Source: Photobacterium rosenbergii
GTDB lineage: Bacteria > Pseudomonadota > Gammaproteobacteria > Enterobacterales > Vibrionaceae
NCBI RefSeq assembly: GCF_003026455.1
Contig: NZ_PYMB01000013.1
Coordinates: 1-64,000, forward strand
Direction: 5' to 3'
Length of the DNA: 64,000 nt
Part shown: positions 34,646-43,208 of the stretch, piece by piece
How positions within the stretch are numbered: the first letter of the stretch is position 1
Layout: each line of letters starts with the position of its first letter
The notes under the pieces: model-generated
Database searches by the model: none
Told to the model about the DNA's origin: nothing
Seen by the model: the letters and a program-made list of their open reading frames with translations, nothing else
Translations under genes and position numbers: made by a program

Positions 34646-35092
34646 ATGAAAAAGTGGCTACTTATTTTGGCTCCCCTGTTCTTTCTACTCACAGGCTGTG
34701 ATGCTGAACTAGAACAAGGCTTTTCAGCCAAAAACCTACAACAAAGTTGGGTATTAACTAAGGTCGACGGTAAAGAGATCACCATTACGGAACCTCGAAT
34801 TGTCCCGGGCATGGCCGTTGATGCTGACTTAAAAGTCTCAGGGTTTGGTGGCTGTAACCGATTCTTCGGCCAAATTGAATTAGCGGACAGCAATCGGATC
34901 CGCCTCACTGGCATGGGCTCAACTAAAATGGCTTGTATCCAAGATGATCAGGCAACCGTTGAAGCCGTCATGACTCAGTCTCTTCAAGAGTGGAACAATG
35001 CTGCCTTAGAAAACAATATCTTAACCTTAACTTCAGAGCAGCACATTTTGACCTTCACCCCTGAAGAAATTGCCACGGAAGATAGCCAGTAA
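34646..35092 (+). CDS. META-domain lipoprotein (HslJ-like)
   Basis: 148 residues from the ATG at 34646 (an ATG two codons earlier is also possible; GAGGTAA upstream). Lipobox LTGCD, Cys 18; Asp at +2 suggests inner-membrane retention. The META domain is complete: WVLTKVDGKEI, VSGFGGCNRFFG, then GSTKMAC and a C-terminal strand LTLTSEQHILTF. HslJ is a heat-induced outer-envelope protein linked to novobiocin resistance in E. coli; the domain has no enzyme activity known. Strong terminator follows. Confidence 0.82.
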   Translation: MKKWLLILAPLFFLLTGCDAELEQGFSAKNLQQSWVLTKVDGKEITITEPRIVPGMAVDADLKVSGFGGCNRFFGQIELADSNRIRLTGMGSTKMACIQDDQATVEAVMTQSLQEWNNAALENNILTLTSEQHILTFTPEEIATEDSQ

Positions 35093-35117
35093 ATTCGGCA
35101 CATCCCATCACTTTCAT

Positions 35118-35144
35118 GCGCAGCCGTTTGGCTGCGCTTTATTT
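35118..35144 (+). terminator. Terminator of the META lipoprotein gene
   Basis: GCGCAGCC-GTTT-GGCTGCGC followed by TTTATTTT. Confidence 0.85.
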
Positions 35145-35182
35145 TCCAAGGACCGGTTCACAGAACCAAGTTGTGTTTCGTT

Positions 35183-36277
35183 ATGAAAATAAACAAACGA
35201 CAAGCCAAAACCCTCAACGAGGCCATTTCCCAATGGGAAAAAGATAAACGGATCAATGCCGATACCGCAGAATCCTTACGCAATAGCTATGAGGTCGTTG
35301 GTTTTGATTGGAAATTGCTGGCTGTCTATTCTTTTTGGATCGCCATTACCTGCTTTGTCATTTCTATTGGCGTGTTATTGGCAGACGACTATCTTATGGC
35401 ATTACTGGCAAGCCTCATTGATACGCCAGCCAGTGTTTTATCGGTCGTAAGTGCTGGGTTAGCTATCGCCTCCTTCGCTTTTGGCGTGAAGCGTCGACGT
35501 CGTTACCCCGAAAAATATTTCAGCAATGAAGCCATGTATTTCTTTGGCGTTTTATGGACAGCGGTATCTATTGGCTTCCTAAGGGAGACAGCACTGTTTG
35601 CTGACACCCATATAGCTTTCTTCTTGCTCGCTTTAACACTCATCTACGGTGTTATTGGTTTCCGACTCTCCAGTATGCTGATTTGGATTTTCGCATTGCT
35701 GAGCTTCGCAGCATGGGGATTGGAGCAATCGAGCTATTTTTCTGAGCCCTCAGACTACTTCCTGGGCCTTAACATGGCTTGGCGGTTAGTGATCATTGGC
35801 TTGATTGTCTTGGCAACTGCGTGGTTTTTTGCCCAAAACAAAGGAAATAAAGCAGATATAGCTGCAGGTACACCCGTTGCAACTAACCGGTTTGCCTACC
35901 TGCAAGAGCCAACCCGTTTCATCGGATTGTTTTATTTACTATTTGCGCTTTGGTTGGTCTCCCTATTTGGCAATCATACTAATGCTGCAACCTGGTCGAA
36001 GGTGTCACAAGTCTCATTTTTACCTTGGGCGCTACTATCCGGATTAGTGTGTTTGGGCTTGCTCTACCACGGGATCAAACATGCTGACAAACTGACGCGC
36101 AGTTTTGGTATCACCTTCCTACTGATAAACCTCTACACCCGTTACTTTGAGTACTTCTGGGATGCAATGCACAAGACAGTATTCTTTGCCTTGCTAGCCC
36201 TTAGTTTCTGGCTGATTGGCACGCAAGCTGAAAAGCTCTGGCAGCTTAGCCATATCAAAGAAAATGAAGATGACTAA
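35183..36277 (+). CDS. DUF2157 inner-membrane protein
   Basis: 364 residues from the ATG at 35183; the frame opens four codons earlier. A 40-residue cytosolic start (ISQWEKDKRINADTAESLRNSY) is the DUF2157 entry, then about ten membrane helices. Charged loops KRRRRYPEKYFSNEA and the last helices before EKLWQLSHIKEN are on the cytosolic side. DUF2157 proteins are commonly followed by a GDYXXLXY-domain gene; here none follows. Function unknown. Confidence 0.75.
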   Translation: MKINKRQAKTLNEAISQWEKDKRINADTAESLRNSYEVVGFDWKLLAVYSFWIAITCFVISIGVLLADDYLMALLASLIDTPASVLSVVSAGLAIASFAFGVKRRRRYPEKYFSNEAMYFFGVLWTAVSIGFLRETALFADTHIAFFLLALTLIYGVIGFRLSSMLIWIFALLSFAAWGLEQSSYFSEPSDYFLGLNMAWRLVIIGLIVLATAWFFAQNKGNKADIAAGTPVATNRFAYLQEPTRFIGLFYLLFALWLVSLFGNHTNAATWSKVSQVSFLPWALLSGLVCLGLLYHGIKHADKLTRSFGITFLLINLYTRYFEYFWDAMHKTVFFALLALSFWLIGTQAEKLWQLSHIKENEDD

Positions 36278-36299
36278 CGGCAGCGCTTTGTCAAAATCT

Positions 36300-36323
36300 G
36301 GAGGGAAGCACTCGCTTCCCTCC
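36300..36323. terminator. Hairpin between convergent genes
   Basis: GGAGGGAAGC-ACTC-GCTTCCCTCC, perfect 10-bp stem; poor T-tract on both sides. Confidence 0.6.
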
Positions 36324-36336
36324 ATCTAGCAACCTA

Positions 36337-38103
36337 TCAATTAACATCAAACTGAGCCAGATACGCTTTTGCTTCTGGCTTACCCATATACTTCCCTAAG
36401 GTTTTTACAGCCACATCTCGTAAATCCACCACGATCAACCCATCAAGGGCGTCATTGAAATCGGCATCAACATTAAAACACACTAATTTGCCATTCAAAC
36501 CGAGGTATTGCCTAAGTAATACAGGTACGCCTTTACCTCCTTCCAGACGGGAAATTACCTTAGAGAGCAATTGAATATCCGCCAACGACGAAAGCATCTC
36601 TCTTTGCCAAAATGAAGGCTCTTTGGGGATCAATGGGTTACTCGGCGATACTAACTCGGCACTTTGGCTATCATAATGGTGCACGGCCATACTTTCAGCG
36701 AGAAGATACCGGGCTTCAGGGCTGTAATCATTGCTGATGCTAACAGGCCCAAACAAATGTGTGTAGCCAGAGTGGCGAGAGACAAACGTCGCAATGCCTT
36801 TCCATAACAGCAGTAAGGCACTTAAACTCTTTTGATACTCAGCCGCAATAACCGAGCGACCGAGTTCAATTGCATTTCCTTGTTGGCGAATAAAGCGCTC
36901 ATCGTATTTAAACAGAGTCCGAGAATACAGCCCACTCACTCCCTGCTCTGCTAATATTTCATCCACTAAGCCAAGACGATAAGCACCTACCAAACATTGG
37001 TTTTCGCGATCCCAAACAAACAGGTGGTGGTAGTATTGGTCAAACTCATCAATGTCAGTGGCTTTGCCGGTACCTTCTCCAACCGCACGGAAATTCACCT
37101 CCCGGATCCGACCTAACTCAGCCATCAATGAAGGAATACGAGCAGCTTTCGTACAATAGACATCAAACTGCCCAGACGAAAGTAAATGCTCACTTTCATC
37201 CAACTGGCTAATCTCATTCGATAGTTTTTCCGGACCTACAGAAGATGCAATGGCTTCAGCGTCATCCAGAGAGTGAGCCAATATCGGTTTATGGGCACTC
37301 CTTAGCTGGCTCCCTAACAAATAGGTATTCAGTCGCAGATAATTAACCAGCTGTTTATGATCTTCAAACCCTTTGATTTCCTTGAAGCTTATTGCTTCAC
37401 CAATGGCTAGGTTAATTTGTCTGTCACGCTTATTGAGCAACTCACGCCCTAACATCAGTGTTCTTAGCAAGGGATGGATCCTGCCTGCCATATAAAACTT
37501 TCGGCTGTTCTTGCCATCAATATACACGGGTATTGTCGTCGCTTTGTTTTTACTGATTAACCGGCTAACAGAGTGGCTCCAGTCTTTATCGGTAATACTT
37601 CGCGTTTTATGATCATAAGCCGACACTTCTCCCGCCGGAAAGATCAATAGTAACCCACCGTTAGCGAGATGTTTGTTCGCTTCCCTTAACGCTTTCACAT
37701 TGGCCTTAACGGCTTGAGGCCCCTCAAACACATCAACCCCAATGAACAACTCATCCAACTCCGGGACGGTTTTCAAGTAATGATTAGCAAGTATCTTGAT
37801 GTCTTTGCGAACTGAGCGTAGTAGTTCTGCCAAGATAACCCCTTCAACACAACCCAGTGGATGGTTAGCCACCACAACCGTTGCCCCCATCGCGGGCACT
37901 TGAGCGAGGGAGCCCTGCTTAATCGAATATTGAATACCTAACGTATCCAAGGCATAACGGAGAAAAGCAGACACATCGCCACCTATTGGGCGAGCAGCAT
38001 AAAAATTATCCAGCTTTTTTAACCCTGTCGCCCACTCAGTAACATGTTCCCCAACACCGAATGGCGTCTTTCGAGGAAGACGGAAAGGACTTGTCACTTC
38101 CAT
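36337..38103 (-). CDS. olsF: Bifunctional ornithine-lipid acyltransferase (OlsF type)
   Basis: 588 residues. N-terminal half: PlsC-like acyltransferase, with VVANHPLGCVEG (H81) and LLIFPAGEVSAYD near 170. C-terminal half (about 300-530): acyl-ACP N-acyltransferase of the OlsB/GNAT-like type (YCTKAARIPSLMAELGRIREVNFRAVGEGTG; ELGRSVIAAEYQKS; HLFGPVSIS). In Serratia and Vibrio, OlsF makes lyso-ornithine lipid with the C-terminal part and adds the second acyl chain with the N-terminal part. The usual Asp after HPLGG is Glu here (E87). No phosphate box found upstream; an inverted repeat lies at 38119-38139. Membrane-associated. Confidence 0.85.
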   Translation of the reverse strand: MEVTSPFRLPRKTPFGVGEHVTEWATGLKKLDNFYAARPIGGDVSAFLRYALDTLGIQYSIKQGSLAQVPAMGATVVVANHPLGCVEGVILAELLRSVRKDIKILANHYLKTVPELDELFIGVDVFEGPQAVKANVKALREANKHLANGGLLLIFPAGEVSAYDHKTRSITDKDWSHSVSRLISKNKATTIPVYIDGKNSRKFYMAGRIHPLLRTLMLGRELLNKRDRQINLAIGEAISFKEIKGFEDHKQLVNYLRLNTYLLGSQLRSAHKPILAHSLDDAEAIASSVGPEKLSNEISQLDESEHLLSSGQFDVYCTKAARIPSLMAELGRIREVNFRAVGEGTGKATDIDEFDQYYHHLFVWDRENQCLVGAYRLGLVDEILAEQGVSGLYSRTLFKYDERFIRQQGNAIELGRSVIAAEYQKSLSALLLLWKGIATFVSRHSGYTHLFGPVSISNDYSPEARYLLAESMAVHHYDSQSAELVSPSNPLIPKEPSFWQREMLSSLADIQLLSKVISRLEGGKGVPVLLRQYLGLNGKLVCFNVDADFNDALDGLIVVDLRDVAVKTLGKYMGKPEAKAYLAQFDVN

Positions 38104-38118
38104 GTTTTTACCTGTTTA

Positions 38119-38139
38119 TTCATTCAACCAGTGAATGAA
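38119..38139. promoter_or_regulatory. Inverted repeat just upstream of olsF
   Basis: TTCATTC-aaccagt-GAATGAA, 7-bp perfect arms, 16 nt before the olsF ATG. It could be a repressor operator or a 5' UTR hairpin next to the ribosome site. Confidence 0.35.
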
Positions 38140-38324
38140 AATTATGAAACAGCCAGATGACCGAACCGTTTCACTTTTACGGCAAAATAATGAGCGAAAT
38201 ACGACGATATGATGAAGCACAAACTTGCCTGTTACATTAGCGAGAAATTCAACTTCATCACCGAGGAAATAGAAATTAGCGCCAAGTTGCTGCTATCATG
38301 ATGAAAAATGATGGAGAAATAATA

Positions 38325-38801
38325 ATGAAATCAAAAATACTGCTAGCAGGTCTGCTTGCCGCAACCACAGCGCTGAGTGGTTGTTCGGATGATGAAGTTG
38401 GTGACGTAAGCCTAGGCATGTTCACCATGAAGGATATCAAAATCGGCCATTTGAAAGATGACGTTGTTACCGGTGTAACCTGTCATATTGCTTCTATAGA
38501 AGCAAACTTGAGCCTTGCCGATCCGAGTGACAGTTCTATTTCTTGCCGTCAGACCGGTGACATTACTCCAGAGATGATCGCACAGATAGATAAGTCTAAA
38601 TCTGGCGAAGTGGTCTTCAAAAAGTCAAAAAGCATCTTCTTCAAGACGATGAAAGTCCGTCGTATCTATGACGCTGAAAACCAGACGCTGCTGTATCTGT
38701 CATACACAACCAAAGAAACTGAAGGTAGCTTCAAGCACAGCCTGTCTACCGTACCTCTTTGGGGAACAAAAGCCTATCAGGCGCCTACACCAGCAGAGTA
38801 A
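38325..38801 (+). CDS. creA: CreA family periplasmic lipoprotein
   Basis: 158 residues from the ATG at 38325 (TGGAGAAATAAT upstream). Lipobox LSGCSDD (Cys 19); E. coli CreA has a plain signal instead. The family core is obvious: VVTGVTCHIASIEANLSLADPSDSSISCRQTGDI and GEVVFKKSKSIFFKTMKVRRIYDAENQTLLYLSY, ending KHSLSTVPLWG. Two conserved Cys likely pair. creBCD are absent here. CreA has no assigned biochemical role. Confidence 0.88.
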   Translation: MKSKILLAGLLAATTALSGCSDDEVGDVSLGMFTMKDIKIGHLKDDVVTGVTCHIASIEANLSLADPSDSSISCRQTGDITPEMIAQIDKSKSGEVVFKKSKSIFFKTMKVRRIYDAENQTLLYLSYTTKETEGSFKHSLSTVPLWGTKAYQAPTPAE

Positions 38802-38813
38802 CCCTTATTCGGA

Positions 38814-38827
38814 GGGGGAATTCCCCC
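38814..38827 (+). terminator. GC-rich hairpin after creA
   Basis: GGGGGAATTCCCCC, 13 bp past the stop; no T-run. The following 38830-39222 is AT-rich and without ORF apart from the direct repeats at 39118. Confidence 0.4.
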
Positions 38828-39117
38828 CTTCGTCTCCTCAGAATAAAAAGAATCAAAGAGTGGATTGTACATAAAGACATATCTGCTATTGATATATCAA
38901 TTAATATTGTTAGCGTTCTTCGATTATAAATACACTCTAAATCGAGCCTTTCCTAATTATCCCTATGAATAGATCAAACTCCATCCACTTTCATTTTAAA
39001 GTAAAATTTCACTTTTAATTTCAACTAAAGGTACAAGCAAAGATTACAAAAGGTAAGAAAATATAAACAGCAATATTCCCTCATCACATAATTAACAGCT
39101 AAAACCATTTACACAAG

Positions 39118-39145
39118 CAATAATTAACACAGATCAATAATTAAC
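39118..39145. repeat. Direct repeat upstream of the 39223 gene
   Basis: CAATAATTAAC occurs at 39118-39128 and again at 39135-39145 (17-bp period), about 80-105 bp before the start codon, a position suited to an activator dimer or tandem binding. Confidence 0.35.
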
Positions 39146-39222
39146 CATTATTTATTCATATAAAGTAGCCTCCACAAAAAGAATTAATTCATCTTAAATG
39201 AAAAATCAAAAGGAAGCTCAAT

Positions 39223-39855
39223 ATGAAAAACACAACAATTGCTCTTGCTCTTTCGGCCAGCCTGTCCCTACCTGTTATTGCTGATGACAATGAAAGCACG
39301 ATAATTGATGGGTTGGACTTCGGACCACTCGCTCAACTGGTTGGTACCTGGATTTCAGCGGATGCCGGTGGTGTTGATATTGCACCCGCGCAAAAAGACT
39401 TGGATGTTGCGGCAGGTACTCCAGCTGTCACGCCTTTCTATGAAACCATCACATTCGAGGTCGCTGCTGATGCTACTAATGCCAGTGACCAATACCTTGT
39501 CGCACTCTATTACAAGCAGGAAGTATTCCGTAAAGCGGATGATTCAAAGTTCCATGACCAGCGAGGATACTTTGTTTATGACAAAGCTAACCAGAAGGTT
39601 TATAACTCATTCTGTGTACCGAGAAATACCTGTGTAACTGCAGAAGGTGCAGCAGGAAACCAAATGACACTGGTTGCCTCAGATCGCGGAATTGCTGAGT
39701 CAAACTATATGACAGAAAATGCTACTACTACCGATTTTACGATGAGTATTCAAGTTGAAGATGACAAGATGACATATTCACAGACGACCTTATTAGATAT
39801 TTACGGTCAGTCTGTTTCCCATACTGATTCTAGTATTTTGGTAAAAGTAGAATAA
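39223..39855 (+). CDS. Secreted heme-binding-beta-barrel-like (nitrobindin-type) protein
   Basis: 210 residues, signal peptide MKNTTIALALSASLSLPVIA. The mature chain follows the FABP/nitrobindin pattern: LAQLVGTWISADAGGVDIAPAQ, FYETITFEVAADATNASDQYLVALYYKQEVFRK, SKFHDQRGYFVYDKANQKVYNSFCVPR, and TTLLDIYGQSVSHTDSSILVKVE at the end, with His in the SHTDSS strand as possible heme ligand. Conserved among marine gamma-proteobacteria to my recollection. Heme or lipid binding is inferred from fold, not shown. AAGGAAGC ribosome site. Confidence 0.65.
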   Translation: MKNTTIALALSASLSLPVIADDNESTIIDGLDFGPLAQLVGTWISADAGGVDIAPAQKDLDVAAGTPAVTPFYETITFEVAADATNASDQYLVALYYKQEVFRKADDSKFHDQRGYFVYDKANQKVYNSFCVPRNTCVTAEGAAGNQMTLVASDRGIAESNYMTENATTTDFTMSIQVEDDKMTYSQTTLLDIYGQSVSHTDSSILVKVE

Positions 39856-39873
39856 ACGTATTAACGGATAATT

Positions 39874-39911
39874 AAAAAAGAGTGATGCTGTAATATGGCA
39901 TCACTCTTTTT
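39874..39911. terminator. Bidirectional terminator
   Basis: AGAGTGATGC and GCATCACTCT form a perfect 10-bp stem flanked by A6 and T5, between convergent genes. Confidence 0.85.
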
Positions 39912-39913
39912 AT

Positions 39914-41080
39914 TTATAATTTAACAGCCTGCTTACTCTGGCGTTTAACCCTCAGCATTAACCTTACCGCAATGGCGCCATATATAAGGGCTTGTAGCCA
40001 CAATTGCCCCCATAAAGATAGGATTTGATCAAAGCCAGCCCCCATTTGGTTTAGGCGTAAAAAAGCATTAATCGCTGGCGTTGAAGGCGCTAACTGAGCA
40101 AGCCATGTCACAGGTGTAGGGATCATCTCTACCGGCCAAATAAACCCCGCTGAAAAAACGAGTGGCAGCGAGCTTAACAAGACCACGACCGTTGCCAATT
40201 CCCTTCTCGGGATCAACTGCCCCAAAATCATGCCAAGAAAAATCACCGATAGTAGAAATGGCACCGTAACCAACATGAGATCCTGTATCGAGGCGAGTCG
40301 GCTAATGTTGTAATAACTGAAGCTAAAGCCAAAGTAATACATAACCAGTGGCAGGTAGATAAGGGTAAAAACAATACCGCGCACCACAACAACACGCCTT
40401 GCCGGATAATGCAGCCAATAGCCACTTTCCCCGGCGCGGAGATACTCATTCTGGCCACCACCGAGCAAACCAACGGCAATAAGCAGTGTTTGATGCAGAA
40501 TCAGGACAAATACAGCCGGTACGACATAATTTACGTAACCCATTGTTGGGTTAAAGACTGGCTGAGCGTTCAGTTTTATCGCCGTGTATTGCTCAGTAGC
40601 CAAAGCTATATCGCCGCCAGCGGAGACCATTCTAGCGACTTTGACCTCAGCCCCTAACGTACCCGCAGCGGTCGCTATCCCTTCAGCAATAGTGCCGTAC
40701 ACCAAAAAATAAGCGGCATCGCCGCCGTAGGCTAAGGTCGGGCTTTTTCCAAGTAAGACGTCTCGTTGGAAATCTTTGGGGATCACCAGTAACCCTTGCA
40801 CCTTGCCTTGGTTCACGAGCGCTTTAGCCGCATCCACGGACTCAGCCCTTGCAGCAATCACCACCTCAGGAGTAGCATCAACCATACGTTCGAGCTTGCG
40901 CCCTAGCGCAGACTGATCAAGGTTTACTACCACAATTTGTTGTTCCCTTGGCAACTGGTTGGTATAAGGCAACGGGTAGAGGAACGAATAAATCAGCACC
41001 CCACCAAACACGGTAAAAAGGATCGATGGGTTGGTAAAAATCGCTTTTAGCTCAAATTGGAATAGCGAGCGCCAACTCAT
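39914..41080 (-). CDS. ABC-2 type exporter permease (second of pair)
   Basis: 388 residues: helix at 20-40, a periplasmic domain of about 140 residues (QQIVVVNLDQSALGRKLERM, VQGLLVIPKDFQRDVLLGKSP), then five membrane helices ending in TPVTWLAQLAPSTPAINAFLRLNQMG, the ABC2_membrane_3 (YhhJ/YbhR-type) layout. Last gene of the tolC-hlyD-permease-permease operon; its start overlaps the first permease by 4 bp. The operon has no ATP-binding subunit. Confidence 0.85.
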   Translation of the reverse strand: MSWRSLFQFELKAIFTNPSILFTVFGGVLIYSFLYPLPYTNQLPREQQIVVVNLDQSALGRKLERMVDATPEVVIAARAESVDAAKALVNQGKVQGLLVIPKDFQRDVLLGKSPTLAYGGDAAYFLVYGTIAEGIATAAGTLGAEVKVARMVSAGGDIALATEQYTAIKLNAQPVFNPTMGYVNYVVPAVFVLILHQTLLIAVGLLGGGQNEYLRAGESGYWLHYPARRVVVVRGIVFTLIYLPLVMYYFGFSFSYYNISRLASIQDLMLVTVPFLLSVIFLGMILGQLIPRRELATVVVLLSSLPLVFSAGFIWPVEMIPTPVTWLAQLAPSTPAINAFLRLNQMGAGFDQILSLWGQLWLQALIYGAIAVRLMLRVKRQSKQAVKL

Positions 41081-42222
41081 ACTCTCACCTCTTCTACTTT
41101 ACTCAACCGAGTCACACGCCCCGCGGCCAGCAGCCAAGTGATCAGAAAAGCAATTAAGCAAAGCAGCTGTGGAGTTGCCTGCTGAAAAGTCATTCCGTGG
41201 TTCACTTGATGTAACTGGACATCCAAATAATGGGTTGCCGGTAACATTGCACGCCACACTAGGGCAAAATTAGGCATGTCTGTTGCTGGGAATGTCACAC
41301 CAACAAAAGCAAATGCGGGCGCGGTAAAGCCTGCAGCTAAGCTCATTGCCTTGGTCGCATCAAGCGTGAACAAGTACAAGACACATGCAACACCTTGGCA
41401 AGCCAATACCATCAGAAACTGGGCAAACAACAAAATCCACCACTGGCCGTGCATTGGCCAATTCAACGCACCATACAAAACAGTGATAAAAATAAGACCT
41501 TGTATGAAAAACAGTAAGGTATACGGCATAAGCTTAATGATAAGGTGACGCGTTGGTGCGTTTCCTAACCACGCCTTGAGCCCACCCTTTCGCTGCTCAG
41601 CAGACAACGCAATGATGGTCGTGATAACAATCGCAATTTGCCATATCGCTGGAATCGTCGCTGATACCAAGAACTGGCCATAATGACTATTGCTGTTATA
41701 TAACGGCGTAATTTGGTTCCTAACCGGGACGGCTAACCCCAATGCTTGCTGGGGTACCCGACTGCCGGAGGCCATGTTTCTCAAGGTATCGATTTGTGCA
41801 TTGAGCGTCCCTTGGGCTTGTACCACTGCCGATTTCACCGACTTGCCAATAAGAACAAACTGGCTGTTATAGAAAACTGTCGCTGTTGGTGATTTCCCTA
41901 GCTTAGTGTCTTGTTCTAAATTCGTTGGGATCACTACCAACGCATAGATATCTCCCCCCTTAAGAGCGTGGGAGCCTTCGGCCACCGATGGGTAATAGTT
42001 AGCCACCGCCAAGGTCGGGTTGGCATCATAATACCGGACCAACTGGCGTGATAATTGGCTATGGTCTAAATCAACGACGCCAACGGGTAAATCCCTTGCA
42101 ATGCCTGAAGAGAATATTGCCCAAATGATGGCAAACAGCATCAATGGCAACCATGTCGTCAACGATAATAGCCAGCGCTCTTCGCGGATCAACCGCCATT
42201 CTCGTGCGAGTTGGATCTTCAT
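41077..42222 (-). CDS. ABC-2 type exporter permease (first of pair)
   Basis: 381 residues of the same architecture as its downstream neighbour (N-terminal helix, periplasmic domain with VGVVDLDHSQLSRQLVRYYDANPTLAV, five C-terminal helices with AFVGVTFPATDMPNFALVWRAMLPATHYL). The two probably form a heterodimeric channel. 4-bp overlaps with hlyD upstream and the second permease downstream. Confidence 0.85.
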   Translation of the reverse strand: MKIQLAREWRLIREERWLLSLTTWLPLMLFAIIWAIFSSGIARDLPVGVVDLDHSQLSRQLVRYYDANPTLAVANYYPSVAEGSHALKGGDIYALVVIPTNLEQDTKLGKSPTATVFYNSQFVLIGKSVKSAVVQAQGTLNAQIDTLRNMASGSRVPQQALGLAVPVRNQITPLYNSNSHYGQFLVSATIPAIWQIAIVITTIIALSAEQRKGGLKAWLGNAPTRHLIIKLMPYTLLFFIQGLIFITVLYGALNWPMHGQWWILLFAQFLMVLACQGVACVLYLFTLDATKAMSLAAGFTAPAFAFVGVTFPATDMPNFALVWRAMLPATHYLDVQLHQVNHGMTFQQATPQLLCLIAFLITWLLAAGRVTRLSKVEEVRV

Positions 42223-43208
42223 TCGCTGACAATCACACTCATGCCGACACGAAGCCCTGTAATCGGAGCAACCGGACGGGCTTCCACTTCAAAGGTACGC
42301 ATATCAAACCCTTGGGCGGGATCCGTAGTTCGCCAAGTTGCAAAATCCCCCATCACAGCGACATGTGTCACTTTGAAGGTATAGCTTTCATCACCTAGCG
42401 ACGGAATCATCGCCTCAAATTGTTTGCCCTGTGGGTAGTTTTTTAGGTTATCTTCACGGATATTGAACAACGCCCATGCGTCTTCCATATCGACCACGCT
42501 GACGACAGGGAAACCTTGTGGAGCAAGCTCACCTTCGTGCAGTAACACCTGACTGACTTCACCATCAAACCAGCTAGAGATCTGGGTGTCAGCGGCATAA
42601 GCTTCGACTTCAGCAACCGCTCCGGAAGCCATACGAGCTTTTTCAGCAGCGGCACGTTTTGTTTCTACGCGCGCACCTTCTTTGGCCATGGTATACATCT
42701 GGTAGGCGGCTTGTTCGGTATAACGTGCTGCCTGCCATTGGGTATAGGCTTCATCGCGTTTTTGCTCGGCCATCACCCCTTCTTTGTATAGGTTGTCGAC
42801 CCTGCGATAGGTCTTTTGCATCAGGGCTGAGGCCGCTTTGGCTTTTTGCCACTGATCTTGTGCAGCGGCGATCTCTTGCTCCCGAGCCCCTTTTTCCGCC
42901 TGCTGAGACATAGCATCGGCTGCCTGCTCACCAGCTCGTGCCTGCTCGAGTTTGGCATCAATTTCTGGGCTAGAAAGCGTGAAAATCAAATCACCTTTTT
43001 CTACCATGTCGCCTTTGCGGACCAGCACTTGTTGTATCCGACCTGGCACCTTGGAAGAAATATTGTAATGTTGGGCTTCAACCTGCCCTTGTAGCCGTAT
43101 TGGCTGAGGCTGATAGGCCGACCAAAACTGATAGCCCAGCCATCCAACCACAGCAGTGACCGAGACCGCAGCAGCGATCACCTTCGTACTTGATTTGCCG
43201 TTTCTCAT
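42219..43208 (-). CDS. HlyD/MFP-family periplasmic adaptor
   Basis: 329 residues: N-terminal membrane anchor (residues 10-28), barrel/lipoyl strand QVEAQHYNISSKVPGRIQQVLVRKGDMVEKGDLIFTLSS, a helical hairpin with EQAADAMSQQAEKGAREQE, and the second lipoyl half SSWFDGEVSQVLLHEGELAPQGFPVVSVVD. YbhG/YhiI-like. Bridges the permeases and the TolC-type channel. 4-bp overlaps on both sides. Confidence 0.88.
   Translation of the reverse strand: MRNGKSSTKVIAAAVSVTAVVGWLGYQFWSAYQPQPIRLQGQVEAQHYNISSKVPGRIQQVLVRKGDMVEKGDLIFTLSSPEIDAKLEQARAGEQAADAMSQQAEKGAREQEIAAAQDQWQKAKAASALMQKTYRRVDNLYKEGVMAEQKRDEAYTQWQAARYTEQAAYQMYTMAKEGARVETKRAAAEKARMASGAVAEVEAYAADTQISSWFDGEVSQVLLHEGELAPQGFPVVSVVDMEDAWALFNIREDNLKNYPQGKQFEAMIPSLGDESYTFKVTHVAVMGDFATWRTTDPAQGFDMRTFEVEARPVAPITGLRVGMSVIVSE

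Noticed and set aside
38104..38200. Pho box upstream of olsF
   Set aside because: Two ATGA elements occur but 13 bp apart instead of 11 and the rest of the consensus is missing.
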